DNA of 64,000 nt from assembly GCF_030409835.1 (NCBI RefSeq), contig NZ_JAUFQO010000001.1, forward strand, positions 558,001 through 622,000, read 5' to 3'. Source of the DNA: Lutimonas halocynthiae (lineage in GTDB: Bacteria > Bacteroidota > Bacteroidia > Flavobacteriales > Flavobacteriaceae). The translations under genes and the position numbers were made by a program. Below are positions 55,101-61,418 of this stretch, one piece after another. Numbering within the stretch: position 1 is the first letter of the stretch; the number at the start of each line of letters is the position of its first letter. The notes under the pieces were generated by a model that was not told where the DNA came from, did no database searches, and worked only from the letters and a program-made list of their open reading frames with translations.

Positions 55101-55531
55101 AGCTCACTTTTTGTAATGACCTGTTCAAAAAGGGCATCAGCATAGGTAACGATAAGTGCAGGTTTTTTTTGTGAATTAATCCTGTTCAATACTTCTGCCC
55201 TAAGAAGTATATTGGCATTATCGGTATCTTCTATTTGATAAGGTCTTCTATAAGATCCAGGATAGAAAAGAACGTCATCTCTTACACTGCTATTGTTATT
55301 GTCGAGAACTTGTTCAAGATCATTTAAAAAATAGGCTGCTTCTTCTTTTTCATTGCAAATGAGCAATATGGGTTTTCCGGTTGCTCTAAATACAGAAGAT
55401 ATCACCATAGACAATGCAGATCCATTCAAATTGGTAATTTCAATTTGTTGGTTGTCATTTTTGACAGTGTCTACAATATGCCTGACTTTGTCAAAACTAT
55501 CATAAAGATCAGCAATAATCTGCTTACTCAA
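52178..55531 (-). CDS. mfd: Transcription-repair coupling factor Mfd, 1117 aa
   Basis: UvrB-like N-terminal modules, an RNA polymerase-interaction (CarD-like) domain (EIGDYVTHIDHGIGRFGGLH), Walker A GDVGFGKTEIAIRAAF, DEEQ in LLIIDEEQKFGV, helicase motifs (LTATPIPRTLQFSL, QMRGRVGRSNKKAF) and a C-terminal TRCF domain (EIQIDTDFEILFPDDYI-like) are seen. It removes stalled RNA polymerase at lesions and recruits UvrA. Length is typical. Confidence 0.97.
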   Translation of the reverse strand: MSKQIIADLYDSFDKVRHIVDTVKNDNQQIEITNLNGSALSMVISSVFRATGKPILLICNEKEEAAYFLNDLEQVLDNNNSSVRDDVLFYPGSYRRPYQIEDTDNANILLRAEVLNRINSQKKPALIVTYADALFEQVITKSELKRNTLKLAVADTLSLDFVHDLLHEYKFNRVDFVVDPGDFAIRGGIIDVFSFSNDYPYRIEFFGDEIDSIRTFDIETQLSIDRLTKIDIMPNVENKFLEEKRQSFLKYISSKTVVFTKSPDLNKARLDKLYVKAKEAFENLKGEIKHSSPDELFCDGALIDNQLTAFSSVIIENRSKGKFDKTIAFDTLPQPAFNKQFDLLIETLNENSEAGITNYLFCDNENQAKRFHDIFDDLDKEVTYQTITTPLYQGFIDRDLKIACYTDHQIFERYHKFRLKSGFAKKQSIQLKELTNLEIGDYVTHIDHGIGRFGGLHKIDVEGKKQEAIKLIYGERDVLYISIHALHKITKYNGKDGKAPKVHKLGSNVWKNLKQKTKARVKHIAYNLIELYAKRKLQKGHAYNIDSYLQHELEASFIYEDTPDQLSATEAVKADMEKDQPMDRLICGDVGFGKTEIAIRAAFKAVDNGKQVAILVPTTILAFQHAKTFKERLKDFPLRVDYLNRFRTTKQRKDVLEGLESGGVDIVIGTHQLVSKSVKFKDLGLLIIDEEQKFGVAVKDKLKTIKENIDTLTLTATPIPRTLQFSLMAARDLSVIKTPPPNRHPIETNVIRFGEDTIRDAVRYEILRGGQVFFIHNRIENITEVAGLIQRLVPDAKVGIGHGQMEGKKLEQLMLQFINGDFDVLVSTTIVESGLDVPNANTIFINNANNFGLSDLHQMRGRVGRSNKKAFCYLITPPYHMMTDDARKRIQALELHSELGSGFYIAMKDLEIRGAGDLLGGEQSGFINDIGFETYQKILNEAIQELKENEFKDLYHQDEDQIKEYVKEVQIDTDFEILFPDDYISSIAERLSLYKELSELETEEEIQEFEKKLIDRFGELTIEAVDLLNSIRLKWVARTLGLERVILKQKRMIGYFLSDQQSDFYQSPFFTKVLKYVQSHGQTCVMKEKQTKKGLRLLITFIRIDSIEKALDTLHAI

Positions 55532-55622
55532 AGTGATTAATTTTTCGCAAATATAAGTTTAATAGGGCAGAATATTAAAACGATTATAGAAGTATATGCT
55601 AAAATTTTACAAGGTTATTTTG

Positions 55623-55630
55623 TATATTTG
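55623..55630 (+). promoter_or_regulatory. Probable terB -7 box
   Basis: TATATTTG at consensus, 25 nt before the ATG at 55655. No -33 TTG at normal spacing. Confidence 0.5.
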
Positions 55631-55654
55631 ATAGTGTCCTTAAATAGTTGTTTT

Positions 55655-56092
55655 ATGAATATTTCAGATATATATTTGTCTATAGGGCAAAAGAGAAACA
55701 TCAGCCACTTTGCCAATATTGTCCGCATCGCAAAATCGGACAATCAAATTTCTTCTGAAGAAGTTGCATTCCTTGCAAAGGTTTCAAAGAAATATAGTAT
55801 TACAGATGAGAATTTCAAGAAAATTTTAAAATCTCCTGAAAGTGTTCCCACCATAGCGCACCTCGATCATATAGAAAGAATTGAGCGTCTTTACGAATTA
55901 ATCCTTATGGTCAAGGCTGATCGTCATATTGAAAATGAAGAGGTGTTAATGCTGAGACGTATAGTGATCGGTTTGGCTTTTCCATTGAACAGGGTTCAAA
56001 TGATAGTAGACCATGCTCTTGAAATAGATATAGAAGAGGCTTCTATGGATAGTTTCACCGATAAAATGCTCAGATTATTAAAAATGAAATAG
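55655..56092 (+). CDS. TerB-like tellurite-resistance-fold protein, 145 aa
   Basis: The all-helical TerB pattern contains two acidic repeats: IVRIAKSDNQISSEEVAFLA and LILMVKADRHIENEEVLMLR, with D/E residues placed as in the TerB metal site. No signal peptide. Solitary TerB proteins have unclear roles (metal sensing or membrane stress). ATG 55655 was preferred over a GTG/TTG-type start upstream that would overlap the promoter. Confidence 0.8.
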   Translation: MNISDIYLSIGQKRNISHFANIVRIAKSDNQISSEEVAFLAKVSKKYSITDENFKKILKSPESVPTIAHLDHIERIERLYELILMVKADRHIENEEVLMLRRIVIGLAFPLNRVQMIVDHALEIDIEEASMDSFTDKMLRLLKMK

Positions 56093-56101
56093 TTAAATGC
56101 T

Positions 56102-57367
56102 TCAGTCGATGGCGTTATAAATGACCTTATTGAGCTCTTGCCAAAAAGGTTGGTTGTTAAAGCCAAACATTTGGGTCATGCCCACAATGACAATATCTTT
56201 TTTAGGATCGATATAGTATTTGGTGTTAAAATAACCTCCCCAGCCAAATGATCCTTTACTAAGTGGTGACATGGCTGAATTTTCTTTTTTCACAACCCAA
56301 TAACCCAGACCAAATCCCATTTCTTCCACATTACTCATAAACCCTGTATTGTTATTATCCAATTCGGTAAATTCAGGTTCTGACAGAAGTTTGACTGTTT
56401 TCTTTTTCAAGATTCTTTTTTTATTTAATGAACCTTCATTGGCAAGTGCCATACATAAGGTAGCATAATCAAGCGTAGTTGAGCTTAGGCCACCACCACC
56501 AGCGAAATGATTATGAGCAGGCATTTTAGGATATTCAAGAAATGGATAGTTAATGATATTTTGAACCGTATCGGAGGCATGAACTTTTGCGAGTCTATCT
56601 TGTTTTTCTTTCGGCAAATAAAAATATGTATCCTTCATTCCTAGAGGTCCAGAGATGTTTTCACTAAAGTATTTGTCTAGACTAGTTTTAGATACAACTT
56701 CAATTACCCTTCCTAATACTTCCATATTCATTCCGTATTTGTAATGAGTTCCGGGTTGGAATGCCAATGGTGCGGCCGCTATTTTATTCACCATCTCTTC
56801 AGTTGTAAATTGGTCGGTTGACAGGCCAAAAATCATAAGTTCATTTTTCGTATAGACGGCGCGTAAAGAATCTTTTTCAAAGCTGCCATAATAAATGCCT
56901 GAAGTATGGGTCAATAAGTTTCTTATCGTTATTTCTTTTTTTTGATTTACTGTTGTATAGGAAGAATCACTGCTATTAAAGCGATCCAAAACCATTGTTT
57001 TCTTAAATGAAGGAATGTATTTAGATAGCGGATCATCAAGGTCTAATTTCCCCTTTTCCATCAATTGCAAAATACTAACAACGGTGAGGCTTTTGGTCAT
57101 TGAGGCAATTCTAAATATATTATCGTTTTCATAGGGTTTATTCATCGATTGGTTATCGTAACCAAAGCTTTTGAAATATTTTATTTTCCCTTTTTCTGCC
57201 ACAAGAAACACACCCCCAGGAATAACACCCTTTTCAATATTTTCAGTTAAATAGTTGTCAATTACTGTAAGACTGCTTCCTATTGAAGTATCATAAATGG
57301 CACTTTGGCCAAAGATGAAAGTGTTGAAAAGCATAAAAGTTACAAAGGAGAAGAATGTTTTTGTCAT
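56102..57367 (-). CDS. Exported serine hydrolase, beta-lactamase class C type, 421 aa
   Basis: A signal peptide (FFSFVTFMLFNTFIFGQ) precedes the penicillin-binding-like fold: SxxK in RIASMTKSLTVVSIL, the tyrosine motif around HYKYGMNMEVLGRVI, and a GG motif at SFGWGGYFNTKYYID near the usual KTG/HTG position. PGGVFLVAEKGKIKYFKSFG is a class C start. Esterase, D-aminopeptidase or beta-lactamase activity cannot be told apart. Monocistronic. Confidence 0.88.
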   Translation of the reverse strand: MTKTFFSFVTFMLFNTFIFGQSAIYDTSIGSSLTVIDNYLTENIEKGVIPGGVFLVAEKGKIKYFKSFGYDNQSMNKPYENDNIFRIASMTKSLTVVSILQLMEKGKLDLDDPLSKYIPSFKKTMVLDRFNSSDSSYTTVNQKKEITIRNLLTHTSGIYYGSFEKDSLRAVYTKNELMIFGLSTDQFTTEEMVNKIAAAPLAFQPGTHYKYGMNMEVLGRVIEVVSKTSLDKYFSENISGPLGMKDTYFYLPKEKQDRLAKVHASDTVQNIINYPFLEYPKMPAHNHFAGGGGLSSTTLDYATLCMALANEGSLNKKRILKKKTVKLLSEPEFTELDNNNTGFMSNVEEMGFGLGYWVVKKENSAMSPLSKGSFGWGGYFNTKYYIDPKKDIVIVGMTQMFGFNNQPFWQELNKVIYNAID

Positions 57368-57421
57368 TATAAGAATTGATAAGTGAATTTGAAAGATAAT
57401 GAATAATTAGCAGTCAAAAAA

Positions 57422-57453
57422 TTTAGACTTACCTAAAATAATATTTATATTTG
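57422..57453 (+). promoter_or_regulatory. DtxR-type operator overlapping the feo operon promoter
   Basis: TTTAGACTTACCTAAA (57422-57437) has perfect 5-bp arms, TTTAG and CTAAA, and resembles iron/manganese DtxR-family boxes. It ends 8 bp before the -7 box TATATTTG (57446-57453), so a bound repressor would block RNA polymerase. The regulator gene at 57467 begins 13 nt further on, so autoregulation is expected. Confidence 0.7.
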
Positions 57454-57466
57454 CAAAAAAATTACT

Positions 57467-58126
57467 ATGTATTCGCAGGCAGAAGAGAACTATTTAAAGA
57501 CCATTTACGCCTTGGAGAAGGATTTTGGGAATGAAGTAAGTACAAATCTTATTGCAGGTAAAATTAAGACCAAGGCATCTTCAGTTACAGATATGTTGAA
57601 GAAATTAGCCAATAAAGAACTGGTGATTTATAAAAGATACCAAGGCGTGTACCTCACAGAACTAGGTCGTCTAAGTGCTTTGAAAGTGATAAGAAAACAC
57701 AGGCTTTGGGAATGTTTTTTAGTTCAAAAACTACAGTTTAACTGGGATGAAGTTCATGACATCGCGGAGCAATTAGAACATGTAAAGTCAGAATTGCTGA
57801 TCAATAAACTAGATGCGTTTCTAAGATTTCCAAAATTGGACCCACATGGAGATCCAATCCCGGATGCACAGGGGAGGGTTCTTTTAAGTAAGACTTTAAG
57901 CATTAAGGATATGAAGATAGGAACAGCCGGAATTTTTGTTGGCGTAAAAGATTCATCATCAGTATTTTTACAATATTTAAATAAAAAGAACCTTGCTTTA
58001 GGAGATAAGATTCGAGTAATTGATATAGAACCTTTTGATGATTCGTATCACATTGAAACAAAGACACACAGATTGGTAATAACGAGTAATGTTGCTGAGA
58101 ACCTCTGTTTAAAAAATGTCAAATAA
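57467..58126 (+). CDS. DtxR/MntR-family metal-dependent regulator, 219 aa
   Basis: A winged helix at about 1-62 (AEENYLKTIYALEKDFGNEV, SVTDMLKKLANKELVIYKRY, GVYLTELGRLSALKVIRKHR) is followed by the dimerisation/metal domain with HRLWECFL, EVHDIAEQLEHV and DPHGDPIPD, and by an SH3-like/FeoA-like C-terminal domain (IGTAGIFVGVKDSSSVFLQY). The His/Glu metal ligands are present. Upstream operator and downstream iron-transport genes suggest Fe(II)- or Mn(II)-dependent repression of its own operon. It overlaps the next gene by one base. Confidence 0.92.
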   Translation: MYSQAEENYLKTIYALEKDFGNEVSTNLIAGKIKTKASSVTDMLKKLANKELVIYKRYQGVYLTELGRLSALKVIRKHRLWECFLVQKLQFNWDEVHDIAEQLEHVKSELLINKLDAFLRFPKLDPHGDPIPDAQGRVLLSKTLSIKDMKIGTAGIFVGVKDSSSVFLQYLNKKNLALGDKIRVIDIEPFDDSYHIETKTHRLVITSNVAENLCLKNVK

Positions 58127-59145
58127 TGACCTATAACCCAATAACAGCATTGTTGATCTTCCTAGGAGGCGTATTATTGATATTTGCCTTTTTTCGCCCA
58201 GTAAAGGGTTGGTATTGGTTGTTGAAAAACAATTATCAGTCAAATGAAAAGACTGTAATGGAAGATATTTTAAAACAATTATTTCGATTGGAGAGTTATG
58301 GTGCTGAAGCAGATATCAATGCACTTACAAATTCATTGAAGGTTAAGGATAGTTTTATTATTGATGCCATTCATAAAATGTCAATTATGGAACTGGTAAA
58401 AGTTGAAGGAGATCTCCTTCGATTAACAAATGACGGAAGACAATACGCCCTAAAAATTATTAGGGTGCATAGATTGTGGGAAAAGTATCTGGCAGAGAAA
58501 ACAGGTTTTGACAAAACGGATTGGCACGATATGGCTGAAGAGATGGAACATGTTTTGAGTCATGAAGAAACAGATAGGTTGGCAAATCAATTAGGAAACC
58601 CAATGTATGATCCTCATGGAGACCCTATTCCTAATAATGAAGGAATGCTAAAGGAAGTAGATGGAGAGCCCTTGTCATCAATGCCAGCAAATAGTGTTGG
58701 TAGAATAGTGCATATAGAGGATGAACCGGATGTAATTTACCGGCAGATCTTAGCCGAAAAGATTCATATCGGTTCGGTGATCAGGATAGAAGAAAAGAGC
58801 AATGAACGTATTGTTTTTCATTCGGAAGGAGAGGAATTTATATTGGCGCCCATCGTTGCGGCAAATATTACAGTGTCAGCCCTAAAAAAGGAAGTGGTTG
58901 AAGAAGAAGGAACCGTTAGACTTTCGAGTTTGATTGATGGAGAAGTTGGTAAAATCGTAGGGATGTCAAAAGAATGTCGGGGAGAGAATAGAAGGAGACT
59001 CCTTGATCTTGGATTTGTAAACGGGACAGAGATTAAGATCGATCTAAACAGCCCCATGAATAACCCTGTGGCTTATTCTGTGAAAGGAACAAGTATTGCA
59101 CTGAGAAGGGATCAAGCTTCTAAAATTCTTATAAATAAATTGTAG
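58126..59145 (+). CDS. Membrane-anchored DtxR-like/FeoA fusion, 339 aa
   Basis: A single N-terminal helix ([20 protein letters not shown]) is followed by a DtxR-like winged helix at about 40-105 ([40 protein letters not shown]), a dimerisation/metal domain with [32 protein letters not shown] and DPHGDPIPN, an SH3-like part, and a C-terminal FeoA domain at about 265-339 ([40 protein letters not shown]). It replaces a plain FeoA in the operon. The DtxR half retains metal-ligand motifs, so it may sense iron at the membrane; DNA binding is uncertain. 2-nt gap to FeoB-G. Confidence 0.88.
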   Translation: MTYNPITALLIFLGGVLLIFAFFRPVKGWYWLLKNNYQSNEKTVMEDILKQLFRLESYGAEADINALTNSLKVKDSFIIDAIHKMSIMELVKVEGDLLRLTNDGRQYALKIIRVHRLWEKYLAEKTGFDKTDWHDMAEEMEHVLSHEETDRLANQLGNPMYDPHGDPIPNNEGMLKEVDGEPLSSMPANSVGRIVHIEDEPDVIYRQILAEKIHIGSVIRIEEKSNERIVFHSEGEEFILAPIVAANITVSALKKEVVEEEGTVRLSSLIDGEVGKIVGMSKECRGENRRRLLDLGFVNGTEIKIDLNSPMNNPVAYSVKGTSIALRRDQASKILINKL

Positions 59146-59147
59146 TT

Positions 59148-59912
59148 ATGGAGAAGAAAGAGGATCATGCATGTGGGTCTTGCGCTCATTTTAATTCGGA
59201 AGGATTAAAAAAACTTGGAGTTGACACTGGTGGTTTTGATCATATTATTGCTATTGCTGGGAATCCTAATACTGGGAAAAGTACGGTTTTTAATGCCTTG
59301 ACCGGATTGCGTCAGCACACGGGGAATTGGCCTGGAAAAACGGTTGCCAGAGCTGAAGGAGCCTATTCATATGCGGATAAGAAATACAAACTGGTTGATC
59401 TTCCGGGAACCTACTCTTTATTGTCTACTTCACAGGATGAGGAGGTTGCAAGAAATTTTATTCTTTTTGGGAAACCTGATGTTACGATTATTGTTGTTGA
59501 TGCCTGTAGATTGGAACGCAATTTAAATCTGGCTTTGCAAATTCTTGAAATTACTGATAAGGCTGTTTTATGTCTTAATCTGATCGACGAAGCTGAACGA
59601 AATAACATTACGATCGATACAAGAACGCTAAGCAGGGAATTGGGAATTCCGGTTGTGGCCACGAGTGCGAGATATCAAAGAGGAATACCTGAACTTATCC
59701 AGACAGTTGATGAGATTGCTTCAGGTAAGATACTATGCAAACCACGAAAAATTAAAAATGTTCCTAAAAAAATATTAGAAGCAGTCACAAAATTAAGTGG
59801 AGAAATTGAGGCAGAATTCCCTGATATTCCGAATAGCAGATGGATTGCCTTTAGATTACTTGAAGGAGATAACAGAATAATTGAGGCATTAAAAGCTGGT
59901 GAATTAGTGTAG
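59148..59912 (+). CDS. feoB: FeoB N-terminal GTPase as a separate protein, 254 aa
   Basis: G motifs are G1 [15 protein letters not shown], a switch region [17 protein letters not shown]3 [14 protein letters not shown]4 NLID and G5 [12 protein letters not shown]. The N-terminus has a CxxC (CGSCAHF) extension. The gene stops after the helical GDI-like region ([18 protein letters not shown]), and the membrane part is encoded by the next gene. Classical FeoB is a single protein of about 700-750 aa. 2 nt separates the halves. Confidence 0.93.
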   Translation: MEKKEDHACGSCAHFNSEGLKKLGVDTGGFDHIIAIAGNPNTGKSTVFNALTGLRQHTGNWPGKTVARAEGAYSYADKKYKLVDLPGTYSLLSTSQDEEVARNFILFGKPDVTIIVVDACRLERNLNLALQILEITDKAVLCLNLIDEAERNNITIDTRTLSRELGIPVVATSARYQRGIPELIQTVDEIASGKILCKPRKIKNVPKKILEAVTKLSGEIEAEFPDIPNSRWIAFRLLEGDNRIIEALKAGELV

Positions 59913-59913
59913 T

Positions 59914-61335
59914 ATGGAGAATAATTCTGTTGATAAGATATTGAGCATGACCAATGAACTGCGATGGAAAATCGGAGAAGATTTTCACGATCATCTTGCG
60001 GAAGGGATTTATGCGGATGCCTCAGAAATTGCCGAGAGTTCGGTGATGAAGGATTCTGGCAAAAATCGGTTTAGGATCGATCGAAAAATTGATGAAATAG
60101 TCACCAGTAAGACCTGGGGGTTTCCGATAATGTTTTTAATACTAGGCCTGGTTCTTTGGCTGACTATTGTGGGAGCGAATTACCCTTCAGCCATGCTAGC
60201 TCAATTGTTGCTCGAAGGTTTGCATCCTATGCTGAAGAATTTAGGTGCGACATTAGGAATGCCGTGGTGGCTTAGTGGTTTCCTTTTCGATGGAGTCTAT
60301 TTAGCAGTTGCCTGGGTCATTGCAGTAATGCTGCCTCCTATGGCAATTTTTTTCCCAATGTTTACCTTATTAGAGGATTTTGGTTATTTACCACGGGTCG
60401 CTTTTAATTTGGACAATTTATTCAGAAAATCTGGCGCCCACGGCAAGCAGGCTCTTACTATGAGTATGGGTTTTGGATGTAATGCTGCCGGGGTGGTTGC
60501 CACTAGAATCATAGACAGCCCTAGAGAGCGTCTGATAGCAATTATAACAAATAATTTTTCACTCTGTAATGGTAGGTGGCCAACTCAGATTTTGATTGCA
60601 ACCATATTTGTTGGAGCGGTGGTTCCGGATGCATTTTCAAGCCTGGCTTCTTTACTTGCCGTGGTAGGAATAGCCATTCTTGGAATAGCCTTCATGTTTT
60701 TAGTTTCTTGGGGCTTGTCAAGAACTGTTCTAAAAGGAGAGGTGTCAACATTTAATTTGGAATTACCGCCTTATAGACCGCCCAATTTTTGGAAAACGGT
60801 TTATACTTCTATTATTGACAGAACCTTAATTGTGTTATGGCGAGCTATCGTTTTTGCGGCTCCCGCAGGGGCAATTATCTGGCTTATTTCGAATATTTAT
60901 GTTGGTGATCTGAGCCTGGCTGGTTGGACAGTTCAAAGCTTAGATGGTTTTGGATTTTTATTAGGTCTTAATGGCGTGATACTGCTCGCTTATATTGTAG
61001 CTATTCCTGCAAATGAAATTGTTATCCCAACTATTCTTATGCTTACCGTAATGGTCACAGGCATCGCCGGAGGAGAAGGAGCCGGGGTGATGTTTGAACT
61101 TGACTCTGTTTCTGGTACGGGAAATATTCTAAGAGCAGGAGGATGGACTTTATTGACTGCAGTAAATCTCATGTTGTTTAGTTTACTTCACAACCCTTGC
61201 AGTACAACAATTTACACGATCTATAAGGAAACTAAAAGCGTGAAATGGACAACTGTTGCTTCTATTTTACCCGTTATATTAGGTTTTATCATTACATTTT
61301 TAGTAGCTCAGATTTGGCGAATTTTTATAGGTTAA
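59914..61335 (+). CDS. feoB: FeoB membrane permease domain as a separate protein, 473 aa
   Basis: It starts with a hydrophilic cytosolic arm ([20 protein letters not shown] is the classical FeoB linker) and continues with about eight to ten helices. Gate-type motifs are [20 protein letters not shown] and [14 protein letters not shown]; the second differs from the usual MNPFMSCGARLPVY of FeoB, so selectivity may differ. C-terminal [20 protein letters not shown] is FeoB-like. It takes up Fe(II) (or Mn(II)) across the inner membrane. Confidence 0.92.
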   Translation: MENNSVDKILSMTNELRWKIGEDFHDHLAEGIYADASEIAESSVMKDSGKNRFRIDRKIDEIVTSKTWGFPIMFLILGLVLWLTIVGANYPSAMLAQLLLEGLHPMLKNLGATLGMPWWLSGFLFDGVYLAVAWVIAVMLPPMAIFFPMFTLLEDFGYLPRVAFNLDNLFRKSGAHGKQALTMSMGFGCNAAGVVATRIIDSPRERLIAIITNNFSLCNGRWPTQILIATIFVGAVVPDAFSSLASLLAVVGIAILGIAFMFLVSWGLSRTVLKGEVSTFNLELPPYRPPNFWKTVYTSIIDRTLIVLWRAIVFAAPAGAIIWLISNIYVGDLSLAGWTVQSLDGFGFLLGLNGVILLAYIVAIPANEIVIPTILMLTVMVTGIAGGEGAGVMFELDSVSGTGNILRAGGWTLLTAVNLMLFSLLHNPCSTTIYTIYKETKSVKWTTVASILPVILGFIITFLVAQIWRIFIG

Positions 61336-61365
61336 GAAAATGTTTTACGCGAATTGATTTTTGTG

Positions 61366-61393
61366 AAAATGAACTTATTGATAAGCTCATTTT
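61366..61393 (+). terminator. Feo operon hairpin
   Basis: AAAATGAACTTAT pairs with ATAAGCTCATTTT around a 2-nt turn with one mismatch. The T-tract after it is short and broken (CCTTACTTTT), so termination may be weak and allow readthrough to 61419. Confidence 0.55.
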
Positions 61394-61418
61394 CCTTACT
61401 TTTATGGAAAATCAATAA

